Part shown: positions 11,927 to 25,340 of the stretch, piece by piece
Layout: each line of letters begins with the position of its first letter
Numbering within the stretch: the stretch's first letter is position 1
Origin: Poecilobothrus nobilitatus
Lineage: Eukaryota; Arthropoda; Insecta; Diptera; Dolichopodidae
Reading direction: 5' to 3'
Assembly: GCA_947095535.1 (NCBI GenBank)
Contig: OX352774.1
Location: 10,540,001 to 10,604,000, forward strand
Length of the DNA stretch: 64,000 bases
Program-made: the position numbers and the translations under genes
The notes under the pieces: generated by a model
What the model was told of the DNA's origin: nothing
Seen by the model: only the letters and a program-made list of their open reading frames with translations
Database searches by the model: none

Positions 11927-14324
11927 CAGTGGCGGCTCATCCAAATGGCTCCATACCAAATTATGCATAATAAAAACTTAAAATTTATTAGAACAACAAA
12001 CAACTAAATTTTTATAAAATTACTTTGTTATTTTAATATTCATTTCATTACGATTTGACAAAATTTGCTATTTTATTTTTATTTGATTAACATTTTCATT
12101 GTGTTTATTCATAAAATGTAGTCACTGAAATGTCGCCCTTAAATACATTTTTACTTTGGTTGGGCATATACATTTCTGCCCACAAAACACACTGATTTAT
12201 AATAATAAAACTTTATGTTTGTTTTGGATTTTATACATGGACGTACTACGGTACATTTTTTATATCCACCTCAACGTAAAATTATTGTTTATAAAGCAGA
12301 ATTATAGAATCAAATGAGTTTAACTAAAAACTACTGATACAATTTATAAAATTAATAACTTTTTAGCTTACTAATAACAATTATCTAAATAACTAGCTGT
12401 TATATCATTTTTATATATATAGGTATTTGTTTTAGCAATTTGGAATAATGTATAATTTATACATTGCCAAATAATGCAGTAAATAAAAAAAAAAGTTATA
12501 TTTGTAATTTATATACCTACAAAAAAATATTATGTTTCCATCCGGAATCGTACCTGCACACTACCGTGTCAGAGTCAGACACACTAAATATGTATACTAA
12601 TAAGAAGAAATTAATAAACACTATAAAAATATTTTGTAACTAAATTAAGCTAACTTAATGTAAAAAGTGTATAGTTATAAAAAATTATCATGCACAAAAA
12701 AGACAGAATATAAAAAACGATTTGGAATTGAAACCAGAAATAATAAAATACTCATTTGGTTACCTACTACCCGTATATATACACACAATTCCAATTTCAG
12801 TTATCCCTGTGCTAATACATTATACTCGCACACCAACAAATTTATTTGGGTAGGTACCGATTTTTTTTTATTTTAGAACAGTGGATACGGAAAATAGAAA
12901 AATATACTGCACCGACTCTTGAAAATTGTTTTTTTGTGAAAAATGCATTATGTTTAGTAAAAAGTAAAACTACTTCCTATTACTATACTTAGGTGACATG
13001 TCAAAAGTTCCATTGGTATTTTTGAATCATTTCAAATACCCTCCAAATTCAAATTTTCAGACATACATATATGTATACTTATTTTGGAAAACGGGGCAAA
13101 TCTGATTTCGCAACCGTCTATAAAATTTCTTCAAAATAGATATATATACATAAATGTATATGTATACATCCTGGCTGGCCGGGATTTGGAAAATAACTGT
13201 ATATCTGATTTTATAGTTGTCCGGGCATAAATTGAAGTTTGGTCTAGAAAGTTTACTCTAAACGATATTATTACATTATTAATTATTACCATTATCCAGC
13301 CAATGGTGTAGTTGTTAAGACACTTGGATTTCATACGTAAGGCCTCGGATTTAAACCCCGGGTGGGCCATATAGATGAATAAAAAATATTAGACATTTTG
13401 CTTATAATATATAATTAATAGAATATAATTAAATTAAACGTAAGTATATATGTATGTCCTATAAATTATAATTTAATATCATATTGTTAATAATTTTATA
13501 ATAAAATAATAATAAACTATAATTCTTGTATAAGATAATAGATGGCGTAGAAATAAAAGAAACGTCTCATAGTCTTGTACAATAGCTACAGCCGAGTAAT
13601 CAACGGCTTGGTGAAATTAATGATTCCAGAAACTGAAACTTAGTCAAATATAATATAATATAAATATAATATAAATAAATAAATGACTTAGTGGATGCCC
13701 AATGCTCCTTATAGGAGTGGCAAGGAGACAAAAAAAATGATAATCATTACAAAAGGAAAATTGGGACTTTTGACTCTCTTGAAAAAGACAGAAGTGCCAT
13801 GGGATGGGATATACATAGAAGTCCGTGGGATATATAGAAGATTATAATAAAATTTAAAAAAAAAAATTTAGAAAAAATTTCTTTATAATTCTATATATGG
13901 GTATGTATGTATGTCAAATAAAATTAATTAAAAAAAAAATCAATTCGAAGAAATTAATGAATGAAAAATAGATTTAGTTTTTTTTATTATTTTTTCTTTC
14001 TCTTTACCCTTTTGTAATGTATCATAATTTTAAAAAATAAAAATATTTCCAATTAAAAATTATATCTATACTGTATACATTGTAGCTATGTATATTTTTT
14101 TTTTTCTATAATAGAACACATCCAACACAACACCTTAAATTGAATGCGTTTTATGTCTTCTAAAGATCTTAAACTTATTAGAACCTGCACACTTAATTCT
14201 AGTTAACGCTTCGGGTATCTCAGAGTAAAGTGGAAACCTACATACATAATTTATTTTCTATTACAGTTTTATTTTGGCTACTACTGATAGTCCACCCAAA
14301 ATTTTACATAGGGATCCGTCACTG
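11927..14324. mobile_element. Probable dead hAT-type DNA transposon, 2.4 kb
   Basis: The left end is CAGTGGCGGCTC and the inverse of the right end is CAGTGACGGATC, 10 of 12 matching. Both have the CAGTG(G/A)CGG start common in hAT elements. The 8 bases outside are GTACAGAG on the left (11919-11926) and GTAAAGAG on the right (14325-14332), 7 of 8 identical, as expected for an aged 8-bp hAT target duplication. No transposase could be read: the frames 12667-12876 and 13131-13370 are not recognised. A SINE (13297-13660) lies inside and must be younger. Confidence 0.5.
13297..13660 (+). mobile_element. tRNA-derived SINE, family B, copy 1
   Basis: The head CCAATGGTGTAGTTGTTAAG, with CGGATTTAAACCCC further on, resembles tRNA A and B boxes. 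A long AT-rich middle follows, then a conserved 3' part: ATAGATGGCGTAGAAATAAA, CTTGTACAATAGCTACAG and GAAATTAATGATTC. The same 3' part, in the same order, is at 45497-45868, and a partial inverted match is near 21700-21800. No coding capacity. The tail is an AATAT/TAAATA-rich repeat instead of a plain A-run. Confidence 0.65.
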
Positions 14325-16630
14325 GTAAAGAGTATTAATTCTTAAAAAATATATCATAACGTTTTTAGTTACAATTAAAACTAGGAATAAAGTTTATAAT
14401 TTTAAACTACATCATAATTAATATACGTATGTATATAATTATATATATGTATAATATTAAATCGTATATCGTATATAAAAATTTTAATAATACAATATCA
14501 ATCATTTTAATATAATAGGTACAATGTTTATAAACTTTTTTTTAGCAACATTTTTTAACAAGAATCCGTTATGGATGAAGAAAAATTAATACTTTAAAAG
14601 GTGAGTTTAAAATGAAATTCAATTGATGTTAATACAAATATCAAATACAAAAAAAAATTAACAATAAATAAATAATAGTACTGAATCAGTTAATAATCAG
14701 TTAAGAAAATCACATGACATATACATAGGTACATATTTATATTCCTTGGAAATAATTTCATTCTGAAAACAACAAAATTTTTTAATGTTTTTTTTAAAAC
14801 CAATTTGTTTAACAAAAGATTTACATTTAATCACTCACTAAAATTCTCAAAACTAACCAAAATCAACATTTATGAAAACTTTCTATCATACTTATTACAG
14901 CAGATCACTGTCGACTGAACTGAATCATCATTTGACGTCAATAAATAGTTCAGTTTAAAATACATATGCATGTATTCTCAAGTAATGATTTTTTTTTTTT
15001 AATTTATTCAAAATATTACAAAATTTAAAAAAAAGCTCAAGCGGAAATAAGATTTACAATATGATAAATACAAATTAACTTTAACAAACAAATTATTTTC
15101 ATACTAACCGGCATCTAATGGTTAACTGATTTTTTATCAGCTGGTTGCTTGATTCATCTCTAAAATAAATAAAAAAAAACCCCAAAACAACAAAAACTTT
15201 CATTCATACATTTGATTCATTCAGCAAACAAAAACAAAAAAATTCATCAACATAATAAAAAAAAAAAAAACGTAAACACAACGTGCTTTTTAATAGAATT
15301 TTTCTAAAGCGCAAGCGTTTTGCAGATTTATTTTCTTTGATTTAATATAATATGTATTTACCAATACCCACACAAAAAAAATAACATTATATTAATACAA
15401 TCAAAATTATAAAATTATAATATATATATATGTACATGTATACATATATTTATACACTTGCCCAGTTATAATAATAAATAACAGTTTTTCGATTTGAAAT
15501 TAACTGTTAACTGTTAAAAACAGCTGTTAATTAAATTTTTTATTTCGTTTTAGGTAAGAAGAGGTTTAAGAGGGGAATTTGGAATGCAATAAAGTGAAAA
15601 AGAACAAAGAAAAGATTAAAAGAATAGGGTATTCGTATTACAGCAACCATGTGCTTTTATAAATTTCAGGTGTTCAATTCCTGTTATAATAATGTAGATA
15701 ACTAATATTTATATGTATGTAGGTATGGTGTGCATTTTAAACGCGTTTCATGAGAGAACATCGTTTTTCACCGTTTTTCGTTATTTTATTTATTAGTTTT
15801 TTTTTTCTTTATGTCTGTTCAATTCACTTTTATTCAGTTGATTGAATTTTGTTTTAATTATTTTTTTTTTTTTTTTAATTAGATATAAATGTTATTTACT
15901 TTAAATTGATGACTTACACAAACATCCATAGTAAGTTAAATTTGGATTTCATAGTCTCTTATTGTATAAATGTATATATGTATGTACTAATGTAAATGTT
16001 AAAAAATATTCTTAAAGATTTTATATATGTACATTATGCTTTCGTTGCTATAGAATACAGATTATATATGTATGTATGTTGAATGAAATAACATTTTGTT
16101 TAATGTTCTTTATTACATTTATTTTCAATGTTCATTTTTATCTATAGAAAATGTTGTATGTATGTATGTATATTATTTGTTAAATGCAACATAATCTTAT
16201 TTACTTTTACCTGTGTTTTTATTTGTTTTTCTTTTTATTTAATTAATGCTCAGTTATAAGAAAATATTTATTAGTAATAATAACAATTAAGATCACCGCT
16301 TTATTATATTATACACAAAAGCGTGCTTTTTTTAAAAATATTTTTAAAGTTTCTTACAAAATAGAAAATAAGCAGTAAGTATGTATGTTTTAAATTTCTA
16401 TATTTATAGTTTATAATGTATATTAATATTTATTTTAGTTTATAATTAATAATGTTTAGTTAATAATGACTACTTTTTATTAATAGTCAAATCTTTTGTA
16501 TGTTTTAATGTTTTTTAGCAATTCAATTCATAATAAAGAATACAGTATTTTGAAGACAAGAATTGTCTTTGCGAGATTATCAGTAACCTGAAAAATATGG
16601 CACTAAAATAATAATATTTAACGCCTCAGT
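14325..16630. other. AT-rich non-coding DNA
   Basis: No gene recognised. A perfect cyclic-AMP-type site TGACGTCA lies at 14933-14940 and an E-box-type CAGCTG near 15137, in a slightly more complex stretch (14.9-15.6 kb). These alone do not establish a promoter. TATG microsatellites occur near 16065-16175. Confidence 0.5.
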
Positions 16631-16632
16631 GA

Positions 16633-16925
16633 CATCTGTGCTACTGTATGAAAGTGAGATCTAGTTCGAAAGACAAAACAACATATACAAAAATTAGTCG
16701 TTTACACCAATAAATGGGTAAGAATAATATGCCGAATATTCTGGTCGAGAAAAATATTAAATATCTCAGTTCCCAAAATCCCAAGGGGACTTGGAGGAGA
16801 AGCGTCCAAATTGAGGTAGACCGAAGTAAAACATCTTGGGCTGTAATTAAAAGATTAGCGCAAGATAGATAGAATTCATGAGGTTTTGTGGAATTTCTAT
16901 GTTTCCTAAGGGAATAAACAGGACA
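16633..16925 (+). pseudogene. LINE relic (RTE/CR1-like reverse transcriptase tail)
   Basis: Plus-strand frames contain SVLLYESEI (matching the 'LLYGSETW' block), ICRIFWSRKI (the 'RRILRIFWP..ISN' block) and PKGTWRRSVQIEV...WAVIKRLAQDR (the 'GRPkntWRRsv...lAqDRvRW' tail). This is the usual order at the C-terminus of RTE/CR1-like non-LTR retrotransposons. In-frame stops and missing stretches show decay. The same family is much better preserved at 27490-27900 and again broken at 18470-18830. The minus-strand open frame 16641-16958 is a shadow of this relic. Confidence 0.65.
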
Positions 16926-17019
16926 CAAACTACATATAAAAAGAAAAAGGGTATTCAATTGATCTGAAAGATTTTTCTTCTTTCAAAATTTTAATGTTCA
17001 ATTTAAAAGTATAGCGAAA

Positions 17020-17335
17020 ATATGAAAGAAGTAATATTTTTCAAAATTTATTTTCATATAATGGTAAATTTATACCCAAATATTGTATTATCTTAATATT
17101 GATTTATAAAGCTATATAAATACCTTATCATTTGGAGTTCTTAGATTATAAAAATGTTAAGCAGAATCTGAGATATACACATTTGAAATTAAGGCTTAAT
17201 TATTCAACTTTGAGGGACTGTAGCTCCATAATGGGTAGAGCTTCATATAAAAATTATTCAAGAACATTAAATTTTTTAAGACACCTGTCCTTGGTAAGAT
17301 TTTTGATTAATTCAAATTTCATTGTTCTACTTTAA
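17020..17335 (-). repeat. Diverged fragment of the DINE-1-like element
   Basis: Blocks ATAATGGTAAATTTA and TTTGAGGGACTGTAGCTCCA...GGGTAGAGC resemble, in the same order, ATAACGGTAAATTAA and TTTGGGGAGCTGTAGCTCCG...GGGTGGGGC of the minus-oriented copy at 21890-23455. The ends are not recognisable. The open frame 17132-17335 falls inside and is regarded as chance. Confidence 0.4.
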
Positions 17336-18469
17336 ACCGTCTAGAAGTTTTCGAACCCACAGAATGAAACTAACTAAACTTTTGCAAAAACTGTGATTCA
17401 CTTTTTTTTTTCTAAATATATACCTACCTATAAGTATTAATTGATTAAATGTCATTAATTTGAGCTCAATATCAAGATTAAGTTGAAACTTCGATAACAA
17501 AATATTTTTAATTTAACCGAAATTAGTGAAGCCTATACACATAATAAAGTCTAATATTCGAAACTATATTGCCTCTGAACTATTCAATGGTTAAATTAAT
17601 CCATTATTTGAGTACTTTAAATTAGAAAACTTAATCTTTCTAAATAGCATTATAATTCTCTAACTTGTTATAGACATGAAAATCAATTGAATCTAAATAA
17701 ATTCTATTCAAAAATAGAAAACATAATTATAAAGTAAAATTTAACAAAAAAGAATCCTATAGTTGACACTTTATCATATTTTTTACCACTTTATTGCTTA
17801 ACAGAACTTAATATTATTTATGAATATTTATGATTCATCTGTGGTCGCGTATCTAAAAATTCAAAGTTCACGTAATTTTCAAAACAAACCACAAAAACAA
17901 AAAAAAGAACAAGAGTAACAAAACATATACATACATAAATGCATCATTAGATATTTGGTGTATTGTTATTACTTATTACTTTATCAATAGTCGTATACAA
18001 CAGGTAAAGTAATAAAACGTAAAAAAATTTGAAATTTACAGTTATCTATTTGACTGAAGACAAAGATAAAATAGAAAAATAATTTTTGTTTTTTATTTAA
18101 AAAATTTAAATTTATCTGTTCATTTTTTATATGTGTTTACATTTAGGCACAATTACAAGACAACGAGGAACAAAAAAAAATATAGTAAATTCTTTTATTT
18201 CTTTAATTTGTTTTGATTTGTTATTTTTTATTCCACCTATATTAGTCATTATGCATTTTTATGCTTAAACAAATTATGAAATAGGTAACAAATTTTTTAA
18301 TGTACTTTTTTTGTTTTTATTTTATATATTTTTTTTTTTGTTGAGAATACAATAAAGCGATTATCTCTAACAAACGACATTCTATAATATAGTAATACGA
18401 TCTAGTTAAGTTATAAAAGAAACATTTAATTTAGAATATTCCGGTACTGTGTAAAATCTACTTTGCTAT
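17336..18469. other. AT-rich non-coding DNA, no gene seen
   Basis: No coding frame, terminal repeat or RNA gene recognised. Confidence 0.6.
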
Positions 18470-18830
18470 ATGTCTAACATCAAATTTAATGGGCAACAAA
18501 TTGCATATTAGGTTTATAAGAATTGTGTCCAGAGTATTCTGGTCGAGAACAATAACAAATGATCGTCTGTGGTATTTCACAGGAGCAATCAATTATGAAA
18601 CAAATAAGTTCACATACTTAGAAAACAGCTAGAAAACATATCGAGAATGGCCCTATTATATGGAACCGCAAGGCATTAGAACACACGATCTTTGGAACAA
18701 CATCTGGCGACAAACAATTCTTCTGAAGCTGGATAAAATTAACATACTCTGAAAAAACGCCAGAACAATTAGCTGCTAACCCAGTTCAATAGAAATGTCT
18801 AGTAGAGGTCATATACCTCCAAGAGAAGTA
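18470..18830 (+). pseudogene. Second RTE/CR1-like LINE relic
   Basis: Translation gives RIVSRVFWSRTITNDRLW (the 'RRI..RIFWP..I(S/T)N..LW' block), then LRKH-like RKHIENGPIIWNRKALE and NIWRQTILL. These are the blocks found intact at 27890-27539. Frameshifts and stops are frequent. The distance and order suggest one insertion, older than the 27.5 kb copy. Confidence 0.5.
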
Positions 18831-19620
18831 AGGATAAATAAAAATACTTATACAACAGCCTTGTGTAAACTGTTACTAAAAGATCATTGTTACTAATAAT
18901 AACATTACTAGTTTTCGAAAAAGTTTTAAGTGTCTTTTGTCTTTTGTAAGTTTCTTTTTGTGCTAAACTAAACAACTAAACAATTTTTTACGAAAAAGCC
19001 GTATCGATCCGATTAATTGATACGTATCAAATTTTATTTTAATCAACAAATAAATATGAAATATAAATATGTACAAATTGTACAATATCTACAACGACAA
19101 TATAAATAACTGACGCTAACAAAATAGTGATACTGTGTTTCAATCAAAATGATACTCATAAAATAAGATAAAATTTAACTTTTAAAAGTGCAATGAACCT
19201 TTATATTAGTAACAAAAGTATGTGTTTCCTTTCTTTTATCACTTTTTATCACTTTTTCTCCCTTTTTGGTTCTTTTTTTTTTTTCTTTTTCTCAATACAA
19301 TATTTTCTTTAGACCCTATATTCTAGAATATATTAAACGAAAGATTCTAATGTAAAATTTTATAGGATGTTAAAAGTTAACAGGTGTATTCATATTCATA
19401 ATTAAATTTATTTTAAAATGTTGATTGAATTATGTAGCAAAATTATATTTTTACAAGGATGTAAAAATTTCCTAAAAAAAAAAAAAGGAAAATAGTTTTA
19501 GAAAAATTGTATGGAAATGCATGAAAGAATATCTAATAAAGAAAGAATATCTTAAGAATTACTTTCGTAATAAAAAACAATATTATTTTTATTAGAATAT
19601 TCTTCGTAAAAAATGCAATT
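18831..19620. other. AT-rich non-coding DNA, no gene seen
   Basis: No recognisable feature apart from T- and A-runs. Confidence 0.6.
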
Positions 19621-20365
19621 TTAGGTACTATAAACTAACCCCGAAGTGACTAACCTGCAAAAGTAAAAACAAAATAATGCCAGCTATGTTCGATTGATAG
19701 TTTAATTATATTATGTTAACTAACCCCGAAGATCAATTAATTGTGAACTAACCGCAAAAAAAAATATAACTAATTTCCAAAAATATTTTCGAATTTTTAG
19801 AGGTTATTTCATATGAGCTAACCTCCTAAAAGAAAAGAAAATTAATAATCCTAATTCAAAATGCCCCATATTACATATTCTGGCAAAAAGAAATATGTTA
19901 ATTTTTAATCGTATTTTAAAATCTCCTCTAATTTAAAATCTCACATATACATAATATACATTTGTAAATATTTCGGATGTGGGGTAAACTTTGATTCTCT
20001 TCCCAACTATGAAATCTCTTTTTCTTTTACAATACAATATACTTTTACATAAACAAACGAGGCCGCAACAAGTGACGTTCAGCCATCTATTAAGTTTTCT
20101 TAATGAGAAAAATGTACTAACCCCACCAAAAAAAGAAACTAATGTCCAAAAGAAAATTAACTAACCCCATAAAAAAATTAATTAATACCGAAATATATTT
20201 TTGAAATTTTTACTGTTTAGTTCATATGAATAAATTCCCAAATTCTAAAAATGAACTAACCCCCAAAAAATGGTTAAATTTTAGCAAAAATAAATAATAA
20301 ATATAATTATTAATTCATTTTTCTTTTGGGTTTTAACAACTTGGGAGTTAGTTAATAGCATCCAA
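19621..20365. repeat. Cluster of degenerate AACTAACCCC motifs
   Basis: Variants of (A)ACTAACCCC followed by A-rich sequence occur near 19633, 19719, 19747, 20115, 20157 and 20251, with weaker forms (CTAACCTCC, ACTAATTTCC, ACTAATGTCC) between. An inverted form, GGGAGTTAGTTAA, closes the stretch at about 20345. The spacing is irregular, so this is not a simple satellite. It could be a decayed tandem array or an element with many short internal repeats. Confidence 0.5.
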
Positions 20366-21889
20366 TTTTAAAAAATAAAAAGAAATTTTACACGTTTCTA
20401 ATAAAAAATAATGAAAATCTAACTAATCTTAAGTGTTATTAAATTTCATGATAAATATATAAATGTACTTGACTCTATATATACAATATAAAAATTCTAT
20501 CAAAATTCATGATCTCAAGACTCCAATTGTATATAAGTATGTACATATGTTTAAGGAATATTATTTGTTGTTATGTATACCTTTAGTCAACCTACATAAT
20601 ATATGCAATATTTATTTCAAAGTTACTGCTTTCTTTTATGATTCTTTAATTGGTAACCTTTAAGTGTACAATATGCATCTTATCTATATACATAATATAT
20701 ATATATATGTAATATACTTTTCATCTTTCTATCATTCATCCATCAGAATTATGCCACATCATAAAATAAAAAAAAATCGCATTGTTTAAAACCATTTTGT
20801 AAAAATGGATGAGTTAAACAAATTTTTTTTTTTTTTTTTTGTAATTTCCTTCACCTTGCCACTTAAACGAATAGTGTAAGTATGTATCAATATGACACAA
20901 GGTGTATTGCACCTTACATTTTATATCCTATCTCTTTCTAACAAATACTGTAGACATGATAATTCAATGCATTGAATAATTTTTTTTTTTTGTTCAAAAG
21001 TGCAGTTCTTAGTATTGACTAACTACAGTATATATTATTAAAAATATGAATTTTGATTTTTTTTTTTAAAAGTGCTAATGGTATTCCCATTGATAGGTAC
21101 TAAAAAAAAAATAAAAAAAAATAATAATAAAGATGAACTCCTTCAATTTTTACTGATGCATTTTATGAATAGATTTTTATGGTATATGCACGTATAATGA
21201 ACCACAGTAAAAAATTAAAATATACATTCACTACAATATCTAAATACATACAAAATAAATGTATATATATATATATATATATTATTAATGTAATCATAAT
21301 CAAAATCATTATATTATACAAAAAAAAAAAAAATTAATAATAACAAAAATTTACCTACTCTTAACTTCAAAAGAGCATACAGATTCATTTAACCCATAAA
21401 ATAGAATTCGAACAATAATATAAAATATGTATTTATAATATAATACATATACTTATACATAGATATATATATACAGAAAAGCTAAAGCGCAAAAATTAAA
21501 TAAATTTTTGTTATTGGCAATTAAAAAACAAATACATATGTAAATAAATTTAAGATTGATTCGTAATAAATATGTTTTGTCAAATTTAATCATTCTTTTT
21601 ACTTAACCGGTGATTACTAGACTGTGGTTATTTTACTAGTTATATTTTATTAAACCCAATTAATATTAGTATTGGTATTACATATATCATGTCACAAACT
21701 CACAACTGGTCTCTAAGCCCTGCATATAGACTATTGAAAGGAGAAAAAAAAAATTATATCTGTGCGCCATCTATTACCTTATGTAAAAACTATTTATATA
21801 TCATTTATTTTATATTATGATTTACGACATTTAATTACTACGACATAAATTACCTATTAATATTGGATATGACCATAACGAGGAAGAAT
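20366..21889. other. AT-rich DNA with a possible inverted SINE-B fragment
   Basis: Mostly A/T homopolymers and TA repeats (near 21260-21285). Around 21733-21785 the blocks AGACTATTGAAAGGAG and GCGCCATCTATTACCTTATG resemble the inverse of the 3' part of SINE family B (for example 13530-13590). No protein gene recognised; the short frame 20463-20663 is not supported. Confidence 0.45.
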
Positions 21890-23455
21890 ACAGTTGCCTT
21901 TGTCAACTCTTAGATACCCGTACGAACCGTTAGTATGTTCACACCCTGTCACTCTACTTACAATATTATTTTTTTAATATTTTAAAATAATTTGGGTGAA
22001 TTTTATAATTTCTAGAACTATGGGTTGTAGATATATTCAAACTATATGTTTATACATTCTTCAAAAGCAAATTGTAACCTTCCACATAACGATTATCAAT
22101 CCAAAACTTTTTCAAATATTCTATAGTACCATTTAATACTAAGCGGTAAATGTATATTAAATTTACTTAGTGCAAAATAGTAAATATAATTTTAAATATT
22201 ATATTATATTATATTTAAATATTCCATTGACAGAATAATTTCTTATAAGTACAATAAAATACATATATGTATGTAAATACGGCGCTATATAATATACATA
22301 TATACTCTTATCATTCATTCACTAGTGACATATACGATATGTAAATAACCATGATATTATATAAGTATGTATATATATCAATATCATATAAATAATAATA
22401 AAAATTCTTCAAGCAACCGTTATGTTGTTTATTTATTTACATTTTTTTATACTACGCATTATATCCTCAACAATTTCAAATTATCGAGTAAAACAAAATG
22501 CAAAAAATTCGTTTTAAAGGAATTTGTTAGAAAATTTGAAAAAATCAACTAACACTTTCGTCAATTATAAAGTAACCCTATAATATTAAAAAAAGTTGTT
22601 AACAGAAATAAGAGTATAATGTTGAAGCTTTAATTTTTGTGTATTAATTCAAAAAAATTTTAACAGGTGTTCAAGTTACAGGTGTTTAAAAATAGGAAAT
22701 TTTCAGTTTTTGACCCCTTACAGCTCCTAAACGGGGGGTGATACAAAAAAAATTTCTGAAATGACTCATACTTATTTTCAAAGATCTAACTTTTGTCAAA
22801 AATTCAAGTTTCCAACTTAAACCGTTTAGAAGATAGAAGGGTTGAAGGATTTTGCAAAATTTGAGTTTCACATAACGGTAAATTAAGACACCGTATGCCA
22901 CAAATATATATTTATTGTATATATACTTTTAAAGCTAATAAAAGTAGTAATCGTTTGGCGTTTTCGAAATGAAGATATACCTTATACAACTTGTGCTATA
23001 ACAATTTAAATATAGAGCTTTTTTGAACCTTTGGGGAGCTGTAGCTCCGTAACGGGTGGGGCTACAAAAAAAAGTTATTAAAAATAAAATTAATATTTTT
23101 GTGGGATCTATCAGCAGTTAAAATTTCATAGCTCTATTTCAAAAAAACTGTCGGGATCTAAAAGTTAGGTGTTCGAGAGCTACCCTAAGGCTTGGTCCAA
23201 ACTCAACCAAAAAAAATAGGGAACCTACAAATTACTCCCAGAATATTTTGTGTAAATTTCAAGATTCTAGCTTTCTTAGTTTTTGAGTTAGCGTGCTGAC
23301 GGACGGACGGACGGACGGACGGACATGGCTCAAAAGTCTTAGAATTTTTTTCTGATCCGATCCATACCTTTGAAGGTATATCTAGCTCGCTTATTTCGAG
23401 GTGTTACAAACGGAGGAGTAATTTTATTATACCCGATCCTATCGTACGGGTATAA
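21890..23455 (-). mobile_element. DINE-1-like Helentron-associated element, copy 2
   Basis: This is the inverted counterpart of 9314-11083. Its right end carries TATACCCGATCC...CGTACGGGTATA (the terminal stem), a GGACGGACGGACGGACGG repeat at about 23300-23322, and CCGATCCATACCTTTGAAGG. Its left end GAGGAAGAATACAGTTGCCT ends at the same position as copy 1, giving a well-defined element end. Only one internal unit is present where copy 1 has two. The open frame 22686-22901 lies in the element and has no coding signature. Confidence 0.75.
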
Positions 23456-25079
23456 AAACCTAACTTTGGTTTAAATCTAAGATTTTTTCAAAGGAAAGTG
23501 AATTAACCACTATAATAGCAGTAACCAGATTTAGCCAGTGTAACTACTGGTATTACTTCTATAACCAACATTTGAAAATTATATACATATAAAATTATAA
23601 TTAAAAGAATGCAGTTTAGTAAAACCAAAAGTTTTTAAATGCACATTTTCAAAAAAAAAAAAAACCATAAAAACATTTATCAGTACATACTTTTAAAATA
23701 AAATTATTAGAATCATTAGAATTATCAGTAGGTACTTTTAAAATGAAACAGACAGAACGATGAAACAGACAAAATGACATTAATAAACAAATTTTTTTAA
23801 TTGTTTTTTTTTTTAATGTACTAAAAATTATAACGAAATTTTTGACTTAAATTAAAATAATTCAACATGGGTCTTGAGCTTATAATATTATTTTTTGATA
23901 TTGTTGCCAAAAATGGTAACTTATACTCAAAAAAGTTTTAGGGTTTTTGTTTTAATAACATGGGAAAAGATGAAAATATATAACCAACGTTAAAATTATT
24001 TCGAACTTGCTATCGTAGCTTTCTGTTAATATTTTACTAGTTACCACCACATAAATTTGTGGTATATATACGTGATATGCAGTATCACGTGAGTGCAGTG
24101 ATGTCAAAATGGCGCAATCTAGTGCTAATTGAGGCCTTTATACAGCATCGTGAAGGTCACCATCCTAGCTACCTACCTACCATATTGTTTTGATCAAAAA
24201 TGGAAGTTGTATTTAATAACTGTTAAATAACTGGTAAATAAGGTCATACACACTCATTAACAAATAGCTCCTCTATAGTAACTCTTAATAATTTTCCTCG
24301 CAAAAAAAATAGATTTATGTCCTATACTTATAGGAATGTACATAGATTTTTGGTAATTTTTATTTAAATATACATAAGTACATAAGTTGTCTCATTAAGA
24401 TAAAGTCAATTCAGATTTCATTCAAGTCTTTTATAAGTTACTTCGCTATCACAAACTTAAAGACTAATTTAATAGTCTACATAGATTATTTATTTAAGTT
24501 TAATGACAAGTTCAGCTAAAACCTTCTACTACTATTTAATATGTACATCAATTTTGAACTATGAGTATACATATGTACATACATGGTACATATAATATTA
24601 TAGATTTACTTTAATAAATCAAATTCTGTTGATGTAAAATCAAAATTGATATCTGTCTTTTCTTAACACCGATTTAAACTTTATTTCATCCTAGATTACA
24701 AAATTCACATACAAACATTAAATTACATTATAAATATATGTATATAAACATATATACATAATATACCTATACATAATTATAAATTATTACTTTGACGTTG
24801 TTTATTTTATTTTACAAATTTTAATGATATGTTGGGTCATATTCTTACACATCCTATAAATACGTTTCTTTAATGGAAAATTAAATGTTGAATAAAAAAA
24901 TATCGAATAGAAACAAATCTTGTATGCGAAAAAATTTAAAAGAAAAATATTGAAAAAACAAAATCTTGAACAAAAACAACAGTAAATGTAAAAAATTTCG
25001 AATTTCTATGTTAAAAATCCAAATTTTCGAAATTTTTTAAAAGTGTATTTTAGGAATCAATGATGACATATTATTTTGT
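23456..25079. other. AT-rich non-coding DNA, no gene seen
   Basis: No gene or element end recognised. A slightly more complex patch at about 24060-24190 (CACGTGAGTGCAGTGATGTC) could not be assigned. Confidence 0.5.
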
Positions 25080-25340
25080 TAAAAATATAATTAGAAGAGA
25101 TTTTAGCGTAAGATACAAAGGGTAAGGTGATAAAAAACAATAATAATTTTAATAATTTGATAGTAATTTGCAGGTGGTAACCTCACACTATTTTAAGTGC
25201 TGTGTTTTTGAATTATTTATATAAAAAAGAAAATAGGATGGATTTCGAGTTGTTTTTAAAATCAGATTTATACCCTTTTTCCAGAATATATACATAAACG
25301 TATTATATGTATATTCCAGATTCTAAATTAGGAGCGACTT
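25080..25340 (+). repeat. Dispersed 'AATTAGGAG...TTTTAGAGTT' repeat, locus 1
   Basis: Blocks AATTAGAAGAGATTTTAG, GAGTTGTTTTTAAAATCAGA, CCAGAATATATACATA and ATTCTAAATTAGGAGCGACT belong to the same repeat family as 44480-44790 and 56290-56640. The copies here are diverged. Confidence 0.45.
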
